From NCBI GenBank assembly GCA_949752795.1, contig OX457057.1:11026632-11090631 (forward strand): a stretch of DNA of 64,000 nt, given 5' to 3'. Positions 44,691 through 57,169 of this stretch are shown here, piece after piece. The translations under genes were made by a program, and so were the position numbers. A model generated the notes under the pieces. The model had not been told where the DNA came from. It saw only the letters and a program-made list of their open reading frames with translations, and searched no databases. Source of the DNA: Hyperoodon ampullatus. Taxonomy: Eukaryota > Chordata > Mammalia > Artiodactyla > Ziphiidae. Numbering within the stretch: position 1 is the first letter of the stretch; every line of letters starts with the position of its first letter.

Positions 44691-45027
44691 AAGGGATGCA
44701 CCACAACCCAGACTGAAATGGGCACTGCTGTGGGAGTTTAGGGACAGCAGTAGCTCCAAGGAGGGCCTGGCCCAGTTGGGGCCCCAGCGAGGTTGCTCAG
44801 AGTTGATAAGAGGAGTATCATGTGATTATGTACACAAGGTAACCCAAGAAGAATCAATCAGCTGGGCCTTGGGGGGAATGGGGATTTGGGTTCCTCTGGA
44901 CCCAGACAGCTTCAGGACCCCATGGAACTTAAGGATCGCACACTAGGGCACCACCATTAATTCAGGCAATTAGCTGCTTCTCCTCCACTCTCTGTCTTTT
45001 TCTCTACCTTACAGTTTCTGCCTATTC
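44691..45027. other. Unique DNA
   Basis: Two open frames on opposite strands (44577-44946) shadow each other and have no protein features. Confidence 0.35.
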
Positions 45028-45215
45028 ATGGTTTCTATTTCATTCATTCACTCATGCATTCATTCATTCATTCTATCAACAAATAATTTTTCAGCACCTT
45101 CTCTGTATCAGGGGTCATTCAGGGACTGGGAAATCAACAGTGAAGAAGGTGTAAAAAGTAGTTGCCATCACAAAGCTTATATTCTAGAGGAGGGAGCGGA
45201 CAATGACAAGTGGAA
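45028..45215 (-). mobile_element. L2 3'-end fragment, antisense
   Basis: The segment starts with a (CATT)n run (45040-45072), the reverse complement of the L2 terminal GAATGAATG repeats. ATCAACAAATAATTTTTCAGC, GGAAATCAACAGTGAAG and CACAAAGCTTATATTCTAGAGG follow. Confidence 0.85.
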
Positions 45216-45254
45216 GCACAAGATAATTTCAAATGGTGGCATCATGAATGAAGA

Positions 45255-45815
45255 TCCCTCTAATGGCTTCTCATTTCACTTAGAAGAAAATCCAAAGTTC
45301 CCCCATGACCCTTCCGTACTACGTAAACTGACACCCTCCCCCTCCCCCCTGCCTTTGCAACTCCTCTCTCTGCTTTGGTCTCTGAGCTGCACCCTCCTGG
45401 TCTCAACATTCCTCAAACAGGCCAGGCATGCTTCTTCCTCTGGGCCTTGGTACTGGGTATTCCCTCTGCCTGGATGCTCTTCCCCAAGATTTTCCCTTAG
45501 TTTCCCCCATCTCTTTCAGGTCAGGTTGAATGTCACTTCATCAATATGACCTTCTCTGACCACCCTCTCCATAAGGCAGTAAGTACCCTTTCTCCCTCCT
45601 AATCACCCTGATCCTTTGCCTTGCTTTGTTTTGCCTCATCACTCTTAGCACTGCCTGACCCTGTGGTGTGTATATTTATCTGTGTCTTTGTTTATTGCCT
45701 GTCTCTCTCTAGTGATGAGCTCCTTGAGGGCAAGATCTTTCTCTATAGAATCCTCCACACAGGGAACATGAAGTAGAGATTCAATGAGTATTTGTTGAAA
45801 GAATGAATGAGGAAA
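45255..45815 (+). mobile_element. L2 LINE 3' region, sense, long
   Basis: The order is complete: AATGGCTTCTCATTTCACTTAG, TTGGTACTGGGTATTCCCTCTGCCTGG, TTGAATGTCACTTCATC, CTTCTCTGACCACCC, GTTTATTGCCTGTCTCTC, GAGCTCCTTGAGGGCAAG and TTTGTTGAAAGAATGAATGAGG. It is the most complete L2 here and makes an outward-facing pair with the antisense copy on its left. Frames across it are incidental. Confidence 0.93.
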
Positions 45816-46598
45816 GCAGTACATGGTGCAGGTAGTGATGGTGCTAGAGAATGATGACAGGGAGGGTGTGCTCTGCAGGTAGCGGATACCAAAGAGAGGG
45901 GGAAGAGACAAAGGGCTGAGCTACTCCAGCCTCATTCATCTCCCAAACTCACCCCTTAGGGTACTCTGCACTCTTGGGGAGGGGGGAGGGGTGGTACAAG
46001 AAGAATGGGGGGAAGTCCTCTCTCCTCATCATGCATTTCATTTCCTCTTGTGTCAAACTCATATTTGTATGACTTTTGTCTTTATCCTTGTAATTTAAGT
46101 TTTGCCAGAATGTGTCTAGAAATGGTACCCTTTTTATTAATTTTGCCTGAAACATGCTATATCATTTCTACCCATTGCCAAAGGTCTTCTCTGGCTCCAG
46201 GAAGATGTCTTATATTTTATATTTTTATATCTCATTTCTTTGTGGAATTTCATCATGTTCTGCATTCTGGGAGACTTTCTCAAGTTCCCATTCAAGTCAC
46301 TGATTTGGTTTTCTGCAGGGTTGATTCTGTCCTTTTTCACCTCAAAAGAATCTTAATTCTGCTGCTGCAACATGGGTTTCCTTTCAGTACGTCCTTGTCA
46401 ACCCAGTCCTGTCTCTAGGTCAGATTTGTGCCTCAGACATTCTTCAGCCTCGGCTCCTTCTCTCCTAGGACTTTCTGTTTCTTTTCTCCACACACATGTC
46501 TCTTTACACTGTCTTCTAACCTTTTCTAAACTTCTTTTCTGGTTGCTGGAGTAAATCATCTTCAGAAGCATACATTTCCTCTGAACGTTACGGATGTT
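45816..46598. other. Unique DNA, nothing recognised
   Basis: The 137-codon frame at 46005-46418 (+) has Phe/Leu/Ser-rich, T-rich composition and no domain; it is opposed by a minus-strand frame. Confidence 0.4.
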
Positions 46599-46760
46599 TC
46601 AGTCATTCATTCAGCAACAAAATGTATTCACTATCTCCTCTGAGATAGCACTGAACTCGGTACCAGGAACTGATGGAGAGCCATCAAGTCTCTGTCCCCA
46701 CAGATAGTAGAGTCGAATGAGGAAACTAAACGATTAAACAAGCAATTTTAATAATATGAC
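46599..46760 (-). mobile_element. L2 3'-end fragment, antisense
   Basis: AGTCATTCATTCAGCAACAAAATG, CTCGGTACCAGGAACTG and AACTAAACGATTAAACAAGC fit the antisense L2 3' end. Confidence 0.65.
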
Positions 46761-48000
46761 AAATACCATGGACAGAACACATGTGGGTGGTATCTGGGCA
46801 CATGGTAGGTGTGTATAATTTTGTCAAGTACAGAAATGGACTTAGGGAAATGATGCTACCTTCTCTTACTCTGAGATATTGCTTTTTTCTCACAGCCCAT
46901 GTTGTTGCATTTGTGTTTCTTCCCCCTTACTTCAGTCACGTTCAATGAGTCATGGTTGATACAGGCTTCTTATGTAGTAACAGATGGAATGTTGAGTTCC
47001 CCTTACTTCTTTCCACTGTCCATCTGGGTGTCATCCAAATCCCCTTTCAGATGTCCAGGCAGGTGACAGGTGGATGTCCACAGCATCTGATCCAATCTCC
47101 AGCATAGAAAGTCAGATACTCTTATTGTGCCTCTCTGCTGACATTAGGTAAGATTCTCTGCCCCCAACACCTTGCTCTCTGACATCCTGAGCCAATCTGT
47201 GTTGTCCATGCAAAGTCAAAATCTCCAGCAGGCATTATTTCTAGGACTCTCCTGGAATAAGTCAGTCCAGAGTGGACAGTGTCTTCCAAAATATGACCCC
47301 TTCCAATACATATTGAAATGTATTTCGTGCAGTGTTCAAGGAAACTGCAAAAGGCATGTAGCATTTCCAATGCCCTCTGGTCATTGAGAGGCAGCCTGGG
47401 TGGATGTGGAGAGGCAAGAAAGTCGAGGAACTGCCCCTACAACAGACTCAGTAGAACTGAGGGCCCAGAGAGCACAGTAAGTCTGATTCTAAGGAGGGGA
47501 AACCAAAAATTCATTTCTCTGAGAAGGGAAGAAGAAACGAAATGTAGGCTAGTAGCGAAAGAGGATAGAGCAAGGCTTCTAGGAGGTCAGATAAATATTT
47601 AAACTGGGAAGGAATTATAAGCCTCCCAAAATGGTATGCATCATTAATTCCCAGGCAGTCAGTTTAACAATGAGCTAGCGGGTAGGGAGGTGGCCTCTTG
47701 AGCTATCCTTTTAATGGAGTTCCCAGGTTAAAGTAGATTTCATTTAAGGTCAATCAATAGGCAATTTTATCCAGGCTTGGTGATTAAAAGAAAACCATAA
47801 AGAAGTCCTGACAGTAATCATTTTGGCTCAGTCAGAACTTCCTTTAGACCTGGAAAGCACTGGAGGAAGGCTACAGCCATAGATCAGAGCAGGGGCTCCA
47901 GGCCCTATTTCCAGCAAGGCCCTCACCCCTAGTGAGTGTTAACTCCCCTCTTTACTCAGATGGTTCAGTCCACACCCCCAGGCAAAGAGAAGAAATTCAT
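46761..48000. other. Unique DNA, nothing recognised
   Basis: No named repeat, RNA gene or exon could be supported. Short frames at 47122-47602 lack features. Confidence 0.4.
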
Positions 48001-49760
48001 GTTCATTTCTTTTCTGGTAGATGGGGCACATTGGAATAATTTAAATTAACAGTGTAGATCCAGCTTATTTCTTGAATTCCCAATGATAGGTCACAGTGAA
48101 TTAGTATGAGTCAGAATTTTAGTTTGACAGAAGTGATTATATTAGTCTCCTTGTGTGTGTCTGGGTCTCTATCTCTCCTGCTTTATTAGAAGGAGCCTCA
48201 GGAAACCAGGAGGAGATGAGATGCCCAAGAACATGCAGCTCAGTGATCCACCAGTGACTCGCTTAGGAAATTAGGGTAGAAAAGGGTTTCTAGAAAATGA
48301 AATTACCTTTAGGTCTTGCAGAGCAAGTCAAGTGCTTGCAAAATGCACCCAGGAATTATATCATTTGAAGGTAAAGGGGATATTCTTTCTCCATCATTTG
48401 TCTTCACTGGGTAAATGGAACTCTGAATTGCAGGTCCTTAGGAGTAAAATACTGTGTCTTTTCTTTTCTTAATAGTCAAGGAGTTTTCTAAAAGTATGTT
48501 TTACCCAATCCAACATTTTGCATTTATTAGACAGGATTTTCCAAGGCTTGCTATTTATTTTCACAGACTCACTTTTCACTGAGTCAAGAGAATGAAGAAG
48601 AAGGACCCCTGTTGCCATGTGTTTTTTGTTTTTTTTTTCATAAATTATGCTTTAAAGGGGCTGCTGGTTGCCAGTTCACACACAATCAAACTCTGCCGTA
48701 GTTTCCATATTAAAAAAAAAAAAATCCCTGCTGTGAATCTAACAAGCAGAAGTTTCTGAATTTCTCCTCCTTGCTTATCAGGAATCAAACTGGAAACAAG
48801 GAATGTTTGAAACTGCAGAAAGTGCATTAAGGAATGCAAAAATTCTGTGGGGGAAGGAAATCAAGTGTTGTTGGGTGGTGCTTATGCAAGTGAATATATT
48901 CTTCAGATTGATATTCATAGGATGGTAAATAAGGTGTGAGGACGCACACCTATATAATCCTTGATATTTTTATTTTTACAAAGGCCAGGGAAGTATAAGG
49001 TTATTTTTCCTTTGGAGACCAGAGTAACTTCTTGAAAGACTAATTTTTATCTCTTGAAAAGGTTTGTGATCACTCTTGGATACATTTGTTAAAATGATAG
49101 ATGTGGAATGGTGACAAAGAAAATAGAAGCCTAATTTGCTCTTCCCCTGAAAATTTCAGCTCAAAAACAGAGCTCTAAGAATGCCTCTTGGCGCTCTAAA
49201 TCACACTGAAGCAGCTCTTCGGAGTGGAGGCATACGTGAAAATGTGTGTGTGCCTGAGTGCAAAGCATGACATTCACATGCCCTGAGTTACCAGCAGAAC
49301 ATGTAGAATCAGCATTTTAAAGGCTTAGCAAAAGGGCTGGAATTCAGAACCTAGAAGCTAAGAGGAAGCTGCAGAAACAACTTCACGTGGAATCTGTGGA
49401 GCTGCTGGCTCCCTTTCCTTGCATTGATCTTAGAACTTGACAACTGAGAAATACATCTTTATCATTCTTTTTGCTTAGACGAAAAGTATTATATATACTT
49501 GAATGCAACATTGTGTTTTATTTGCCAAGATTCAATCTACTGGTATTAAATATCCACCAAAAGAACGCTAGACAATCAGAGAGCATGCACAAAGGAGGTA
49601 CAGAAAACCCCATAAAGCTCATTCTTTTTCCAAGTCTGATAGCAATAAAACACCAGCTCCATCCTTTTCACTCTGGGATTCTGACTAATAAGCAGAGACA
49701 GAGAAGAAAGTGAAATTGAATCTCAATTATGAGAGATATAAGGGAATGGGTGCTTTTCTT
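48001..49760. other. Repeat-poor unique DNA
   Basis: This is one of the longest stretches without any recognisable mobile element. It contains A/T runs at 48624-48638 and 48713-48723 only. Such repeat-poor stretches can contain conserved regulatory sequence, but nothing here identifies one. Confidence 0.35.
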
Positions 49761-50369
49761 GAATCTATGGAGTTTGGTCTTTTAAATGCTTTACCTAGTT
49801 CTGTTACTAAAGGAAAAAAATCTTTTTTTTTTTTTTCAAATTCAGCTATAAAAACTTAAAGAGATTTGAATAGTGGCAAAGTGTTATAAGTCATTTTGAA
49901 AGGGAAAATACTTCACAAAATTGAATCAGTCATTTGACTACCTTGGAACTTGAGTTCCTATTACTTTCAGGGGGTCTTCAACTTCAGAATGAATAACCAG
50001 GAAAATAATTTATTTGAGTTTAAAGTTGGCCATATGAATGAGAACAGAATTTGAAACAGAGTGAAATGGTAGGGAATTTAATACTGCTTGCTGAGGACTG
50101 CTTATCCCATTCAGCCTGTGAAGATATATTATTTGGAAGACTAGATTGCCAAGGGGAATTGAGGATCTGGAACATTAACAGGGGTAGGACTTAGGTTCCA
50201 ATAGAGCCGCTGGATCAATGCATTGACTGTGGAGTGACCCCTTGGGAACTGTTGGGCAACTAAACCAGTGTGTGGTGAAATATAGTGTCCACTGTGTGGA
50301 GGAAAAGGCAGAGTGACTAAAACCCACCCTTAGAAAGAAATCATCACAGTCCCTTGTCTGTGGACCCAT
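49761..50369. other. Unique DNA
   Basis: The segment contains A and T runs at about 49813-49838 and no recognised feature. Confidence 0.35.
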
Positions 50370-50850
50370 AATGCATTTTAATGGCTTTCCATTGCCTTCT
50401 GGTTAGAGCTCAAACTTGGAAGCCTGGCACCTATTTCTGCTAATGGTCCATTATGGCTCCCGTGCCTGCACTTTTACAAGCTGCTGCTCCTTCACTTAAT
50501 TCACATTCAACATACAGAACTCAGTTCAATGTTCTGTCTTTGGAAACCTCTGACTTCTCTCACGGGCCCCGTCTTCAGCTTTTTTCTTTCACATTCCCAT
50601 AGCACCTTGAGCTTACATGGCACATAAAACATGGCTAGTTGTCAGCATACTTTTATTTCCCTCCACTCAGTCATGAGCTCTTGGCCCAAAGGACAGGCTA
50701 CTCCCTCCCCGTATTTATTGTGCTGTTCTGTTTATTGTCCACTTGCCACTTCAGACCATTCTCCACCCTCTCCTCCCTGCTCTGTGCCCGGGGTAGAATA
50801 TCACGCAGGCTCATTGCTCTGGCTTTCTAGTTGGCTTAGGCTCATTATTT
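50370..50850 (+). mobile_element. L2 LINE 3' region, sense
   Basis: TTAATGGCTTTCCATTGCCTTCTGG, TTAGAGCTCAAACTTGGAAGCC, TGCTGCTCCTTCACTTAATTC and CACTCAGTCATGAGCTCTTGG follow the L2 3' ORF end and UTR. Confidence 0.75.
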
Positions 50851-52379
50851 GTTGAATGTATTTTATAAAACTAAAACATGCTAAATTGGACATTGTCCTC
50901 TGGCTTCTGGATCAGAGGGTAGAGATGAAAAATGGAAGGTGGGAAGAAAGAGGGGTCAGGGTATTTATTCCCTATAAGCCATGGGTAGGCAGTGGCTATA
51001 AACCTTTACTTAGACCACTGCCCCTCCCCCATAGCTGCAGCTCTTCAGATTCTAGAAATCTCTCCCTCCCCCTCCCCCTTCAGCCTGGGAATGGTAACAG
51101 CTTCTGCTTCTCCCAACTTTTCCCTAATATAAAAGGGAACTTAGATGCAGAGACCTCTGAGACCCATTCTATAATCCCTATCATGACCAAGTGCACCTCT
51201 TTTGCACACCTTGCTTTTGGGGTGGATGCTCATCACACTCCCCACCCCCTGCAAGTCCTAGGTAGGGAGAAGTCTGCCTTGAGGCTGTGCCATGGGATCA
51301 ATGCCTCCTAAACTAGGAGATATTGATCCCATGACAATGGCTGTCCTGCCTTTCTTTGTGTGAGGAGCTGACTGTAGGCTTAGTGATTGTGCACAAGGGC
51401 TGTATTTCCGAACAACAGTGGCCCATTGTCTCATTATCGATTGTTCTGCAGTCTAACTGGGTTAGAACTGGTGCATGTTTCATACCCCCTTCCTTCTCCC
51501 TCCTTTCCAAAGCAAACCAAAGCCTTTAAAGAGAGAGGGGCATGTATCGACACAGAGAGAGGTTATTTTATTTCATATGAAAATGCTCTCTACTCCTGAC
51601 CAAGTACATTTTTTTTCTAAATGCTGAAAATGGTTCAGGGCAGTAGTCCTGACAATGACCGTGGCTTGGTCCATGTGGCTTGGGCCTCAGAAAGCTGTAT
51701 TCCAGGTCTTGTGCAGAGACACCCGCTGACCTGAGTAGGTCTCTCACTTCTCCTGGGGGTTCTCTGCACTCACCTGACTTACCCAGTAGGTGCAGGGTCT
51801 GGGACCCACAGTACCATTCAAGGCATAGGAAAATGTTCTACGTTCAAATTCTTTTAAACTCACAAGAAAAGGTGAATACAATAATGATGAATATAAAACA
51901 ATAAATCTGGCCTGGATTATATTTGCTTTATGTCAAAGTACTTGTTTAATATAGTTTTTAATATTTTCTATGAAGGAAAGGACACACAAAGACAAAAATG
52001 CCTAACATCCACAAAAGTGATAATGCTGCCCTGCTCTGCAGAACTCCAGCACTGAAGACACTCCTCAGGCATATAAAATCTAGGAAACCCAAGGGCCTCA
52101 GCTCCCTTGGGAGATTCACACCATACGCTGGCAGAACAAAGGACCAGAGCCATCTTGCAGTGAAGGAATTGACTTTCACTTTGCTTAAGCCAGCTAGTTC
52201 CAAACTTACTTGACTACAGAATACTTGGAGAAACACCAATCTAAACTTTACTTGTTTTATTTATCATTTTAGCCTCAATAACGTCTCAGAACTTAAGTAG
52301 TACAACCTTGTATTTATTTTTTAAAGCCTCCTGGGAAATTTAAATCTATAAATTCCTATTTTGTTTAAAGGAAGCAAGA
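50851..52379. other. Unique DNA, nothing recognised
   Basis: The 151-codon frame at 50856-51311 (+) has no recognisable domain or splice context. No repeat is named. Confidence 0.4.
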
Positions 52380-54350
52380 TCTCAGATCAATAACATAAAC
52401 TTTTACCTTAAGAAATTAGCAAAAAAGGAGTAAACTAAATCCAAAGGAAATAATCAAGATAAGAGCAGAAACAAATGAAAGATAAAATAGAAAAACAACT
52501 GAGAACATCAACAAAACTGAAAGTTTTGAAAAGATCTTTGAAAGGATCAACCAAGTTGACAAGCCTGTAGCTAGACGGACCAAGAAAGACAGAAGACCCA
52601 AACAACTAAAACCAGGGATGAAAGAGGAGATATTCCTAACCACCTTACAAAAATAAAGTGGACGATAATAAAGGGGATAACATGAACAACTGTATGCCAA
52701 CAAATGATAAAGCTTAGATGAAGTGGAAAAATTCCTAGGAGATGCAAACTATAAAAACTGACTCATGAAGAAATACAAAATCTGAAGAGACCAGTATAAC
52801 AAGTAAAGAGATCGGATTACTAATCAAAAAACTGCCCACAAAGAAAATCCCAGACCCAAATGTCTTCGATGGTGAATTCTAATAAATATTTAAAAAAGAA
52901 TTAACGCAAAATTCTTCACAACCTCTTACAAAAATTAGAAGAAAGAACACTTCCCAAATCATTTTATGAGGCCAGTATTGCCTACCCCAATACCAAAACC
53001 AGACAAAAAAAGTACAAGCAAACTAAAGACCAATATCCCTTATGAATATGGACACAAATATCCTCAACAGAATACTAGCAAATGGAATCTAATAGTTTAT
53101 CAAAGGACTACACATTATGACCAAGTGGGTTTGAACCCAAGATGTAAGTTTGGTTCAACGCACAAAAATTAATCAATGTAATCCACTATGTTAACAGAAT
53201 AAAGGACCAAAACCATATAATCATCTCAGTAGATGCCAAAAAAGCATTTGAGAAAATTCCAACATGCTTTCATGATCAAAACACTCAGCAAATTAGAAAT
53301 TGAAGGGAACTTCCACAACCTGCTCAAAGGCAGATACAAAAAACTTGCAACTAGTATCCTACCTAATGGTAAGAGGCTGAATGTTTTCCCTATAAGAACA
53401 GCAACAAGACAAGGATGTCTGCTCTCACCACCTCTAGTCAACATTGTATTGGAGGTTCTAACCATTAGGCAAGAAGAGAACATAAGACCTTCTGGATTAG
53501 AAAAAGAAATCTATTTGCAGATGTCATGATCTTGTATATAGAAAATCTTAAGGAATACACACACACACACACACACACACACAAACCACATACAACTAAC
53601 TGTTAGGATTAATAAATGAGTTCAGTAAGATTGCAGGATACAAGATCAATATATGAAAACTAATTGTATTTCTACTATGCACTAGCAATGAATAATCAGA
53701 AATGAAATTAAGAAAGCAATTCCTTTTACAATAGAAATAAAAAGAATAAAATAGGAATAAATTTAGCAAAAGATGTGCAAGAATTTTACACTAAAAACTA
53801 CAAAACGAGTTGGAAGAAATTAAAGAAGATTGAAATAAATGGAAATATTGTCCCATGTCATGGGTTAGAAGACTTAATATTAAGATGACAGTACTCTCCC
53901 AACTGACATACAGCTTCAACACAAAAATCTCTACCAAAATCCCAGCTTTAGTCCATCTAAACAATGGAATGTTATTCAGCCTTAAAGAAGATCCGGAAGT
54001 ACTGATACATGCTACAATGTGGATGAATCTGGAAAACATCACGCTAAGTGAAAGAAGCCTATTACCAAAGGCCTCATATAATATGATTCCATTTACATGA
54101 AAGGTCCAGCACAGGCAAGTCCATAGAGACAGAAAGTAGATTCCTGGTTGCCAAGGGCTGGGAAAGGAGTAAATGCAAAGAGACTGTTAATGGGTACAAG
54201 TTTCTTTTAGGGATGATGAAGAAGTTCTGAAATCAGATAGTAGCGATGGTGGCACAACACGGAATATATCAAAAACCACTGAACTGTGTACTTTTTAAAG
54301 TGAGTTTTCTTGTATGTGAATTATATCTCAACAAAGTTGTTATATTTTAA
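52380..54350 (+). mobile_element. Old L1 LINE, decayed ORF2 and 3' end, sense
   Basis: The segment runs in L1 ORF2 order through the linker and reverse transcriptase to the 3' UTR. Visible landmarks are a [13 protein letters not shown] stretch near 53233, then TRQGCLLSPPLVNIVLEVL in the frame 53233-53529. The active-site motif reads FADVMILYIEN at about 53515, so the second catalytic Asp of FADD is Val, and a frame change precedes it. A later part (CAATGGAATGTTATTCAGCC, 53957) is the ORF2 C-terminus and CACTGAACTGTGTACTTTTTAAAG the 3' UTR. It carries many stops, frameshifts and deletions and is non-functional. Confidence 0.93.
53556..53583. repeat. (CA)n microsatellite inside L1
   Basis: A perfect CA run of about 14 units lies just after the L1 active-site region and replaces the normally AT-rich sequence there. 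Confidence 0.95.
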
Positions 54351-54474
54351 AATGTCCCTGCTGGGAATGCTCCTTATGGGTCTGTTTCTGATTAGATGAA
54401 ATCTGTGCTCATCCTTTCCATCCCCTTCAAGACATTCCTCTGCTAATAATGCGTCTCTCTGAGCTGAAGAGTCT

Positions 54475-54610
54475 TGACATGTTCATTCACTCCACATATT
54501 AACTGAGTGTCTACTCTGTGTCATGCTCTGGGCTACACCCTCGGAATAGAGAACTAAAGAGGACAACCATGCCTCTGCCCTCAGAGAACTTACAATTGCT
54601 CACACTCACT
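54475..54610 (-). mobile_element. L2 3'-end fragment, antisense
   Basis: TGTTCATTCACTCCACATATTAACTGAG, GTCATGCTCTGGGCTAC and CCATGCCTCTGCCCTCAGAG, then AACTTACAATTGC, fit the antisense L2 3' end. Confidence 0.8.
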
Positions 54611-54869
54611 TGAGACTTAATCCTGAATTCCAGTTTTTTAGGCCATCCTCTTGTAGTGTAGGGGTAGGGGGAGCAGAGAAACAATTTGCTTTTTTTTTTT
54701 TTTAGAGCCTTTGGTTCAGATACTTGGTAGATCCAGTCCCTAGGTGCTTATTGAAATGTCACCTGGTTGGCAAAAGGTCAGTTTAAAATGTTTACCTTTC
54801 TGGTGCTTCCTACATTTTATTCAGGGACTCTTAAAGGAGAGAAAAAAACCCCAATACCAGTTGGGCCCC
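54611..54869. other. Spacer
   Basis: A T run lies at 54690-54704. No other feature is seen. Confidence 0.3.
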
Positions 54870-55150
54870 TCGTACGTTCCAGGCACTGTATGATGACCAC
54901 AACCCCCCTGCAAGGTGGGTCACAGCAACAGCAAAACTAAATGACCAATGTTGGCAGAACATTTAATACATACCAGATATTGCCCAGGGCTTTTACAAGC
55001 ATCATCTCAGTCCATCCTCCCAGTCAATTTACGGTCCCTATTTTAGAGACGCCTTTCAGACGGAGTTGCCCAGTGACACAGTTAATGCGTTGCAGAGCTA
55101 GAATTTTCACTTCAGCTTCACCTGGTCCAAAACCCATGAGCATTCCCCTC
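54870..55150 (-). mobile_element. MIR SINE, antisense, with a duplicated-looking left part
   Basis: TTCCAGGCACTGTATGATG appears first (about 54878) and a second MIR start CAGAACATTTAATACATACC (54957) follows. CATCATCTCAGTCCATCC, CCCTATTTTAGAGACG and a tRNA-like end TTCACTTCAGCTTCACC complete the second. Two adjacent antisense MIR-like fragments are likely. Confidence 0.65.
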
Positions 55151-55224
55151 TCCTGCACTGCCTTCTGAGTTCTGCCTTCAGAATACCTCAAAGCCTTACA
55201 GAGCCAAAGGAATGAGTCTCTAAT

Positions 55225-55420
55225 GCAGGCATGTGGGCCCTGGGGCAGATGTTTCAGATTTCTGGCTTCTGCACCTACCAGCTATGTGTCTTTGCCTCCA
55301 TTCCCTCCCCTAAGAAATGGGTCAATAGCAACCCCAGTCTCAGAGGGGTGTTATTAGGATACATGAACTGATACATGTAAACTGCTTAGAGCAATTTACC
55401 AGATGCCTGACACCATGAAG
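55225..55420 (+). mobile_element. MIR SINE, sense
   Basis: CACCTACCAGCTATGTGTCTTTGC, CTCCATTCCCTCCCCTAAGAAATGG, GGTGTTATTAGGATACATGAAC and ACTGCTTAGAGCAATTTACC cover most of MIR. Confidence 0.8.
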
Positions 55421-56594
55421 GACATGTTCTGGCCCCCATAGCCAACCTGCCTAACCTCCAGGAAAGCAGAGAAGAGTCATTCTTCCCATGGTACAGGTGA
55501 GAAATCCAAGAATTGGCTCACAAAGCTTAAGATGCAAACCAGATCTGGCAAATGGGTGTCATTAACCTCCCTGTCGGGCCAGAGCCCATCACATTTCTCA
55601 GGACTTGGAATAGCTTCATTCTCAAGATAACTTCTCACCCCTCAAGTGTGATCACATGGTGGCATCTTCACAATACCAGGGGCTAGTGGTGAGCTGAAAC
55701 CTGGGCCAGAACAAGGATGAGATATGCCAGGTACCTAGGACACAAAACTTAAGGAGTTGTTTAATACCAGGGTCCTGTGAGGGCCAGGCTGGCACCTGAG
55801 ATTGACCGCCTCCTTAAATTCTGTGCCCTAGTTGCCTTGCTCATTTCACCCTAATCCCAGCCCTGACCATATCCCCACTCAAGATGCCCCCCAGCCCTTG
55901 CCACACTGAGGACGAAGTATCATGGTTTGTGTTTGCAGCTGTCAAAATTACAGTGTCTCTGAACTGCAAAATGGGAGGAGACGTAGGGGTAATAGGGAAG
56001 CAAGAGTCAATGTTGAGTCCAGTTTAATTCAGCAGCTGGCAGTGGCCAAACTCACCATGGAGTTAAAGCTGGAAGAGAGAGGAATTTTAAGAAAGCCAGT
56101 GGCCTTGAGTTAAAATACTACAGGATGTTAGAAAAGGCAAGGGAATTCATGGAAAGAAATGAAACCAGCATAATGAGGATTAATGACAAGCATTCTGCTT
56201 GTGGAGAAAGAAGGCGCTGAGTAAGCATTTCCAACAAGTGAGTTCTAGCTGGGAAACTGAATTCTAGTAGGGAAGTCGGGAGAAGGTGCAGCATGGAGTG
56301 GAAGCAGCTGATGTGATGGTAGCTGCTGCCCAAGGAGAGAGGAGGGCAATCTGAGAGGAAGAGTTATTTGTAGGAAGATGCGTCTGTAACGACTCATCTT
56401 CCGTCAAAGCTTTGCATTAATGTATCACCTTGTAACTGCTTGGGGGTGTCTTTTCAAAAGTCTCAGAGTTCTTTGCAATTGATCAAGAATTTTGCCCCCA
56501 GGTAAAGAGCTGCGGATTAGGTTTCTTCTTTCTCCCTAATGACCAAGCTCGTGGCTCAGGTGGAGACCAGGAGAGCAGGGGTTTTATATTCTTC
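55421..56594. other. Unique DNA, nothing recognised
   Basis: No named repeat or exon is visible apart from a possible MIR scrap at 55490-55530. Confidence 0.4.
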
Positions 56595-57125
56595 CTGAAT
56601 CAACTGGAACTCTTGGTTGCAGGTGACAGAATATGACTTAAGATAGTGTACACGGAAAGGAGATCGGATTTCAAGGTAACAGGGTGTCCCTTAGATCCCA
56701 AAGACAGTAAGCAGCTCAACCTCAGGAAGGAAACATCAGCAAAAACTGCAGCTCAGTAAGGAATTCAGGAAGGCTTCTCCTTCATCTTTTTTCTGCTTCT
56801 CACTCTATAAAAGGGCTTCTTTGCTTCCCTGCCGCCCCGGTGGGAAATAGCCACCTTTAGTAGGTTACCACTTGAAGTCTCCCCCATTTCCAAGAACAGC
56901 CATAGTGGTGGAATTCTTTTAGTCCCGTTTCCAGATTCCCAGAGAAGAGGCTTTTGGGCCAGCTTAGATCAGAGGCCATCCTGATCTGATCAACCATGAC
57001 CAGGAGGGTAGGTCTGAATATGGCTCCTCCCCTTGTAAGCAAGTGGATGGAAGGAGGGAAAGAGGCAGGTCCTAGAAGACAGGTTCTGGGGAGACAAGCC
57101 AAGAGATGTCCACTCTACTTCCTCC
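56595..57125 (+). repeat. Old interspersed repeat, family A, copy 3
   Basis: CAACTGGAACTCTTGGTTGCAGGTGACAGAA is the head of the repeat, and CCTTGTAAGCAAGTGGATGG with GAAGACAGGTTCTGGGGAGACAAGCC and AAGAGATGTCCACTCTAC is its tail. It is probably the most complete of the three related copies, but it is strongly diverged. Confidence 0.5.
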
Positions 57126-57169
57126 TGCTGTGACATGTGACCTCGTCCACAATTGTATGGCAGTGTTGA

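Noticed and set aside
45028..45549. 173-codon plus-strand open frame
   Set aside because: It crosses two L2 fragments in opposite orientation and starts in a CATT repeat, so it cannot be an inherited coding sequence.
50856..51311. 151-codon plus-strand open frame
   Set aside because: No domain, no conserved motif and no gene context.
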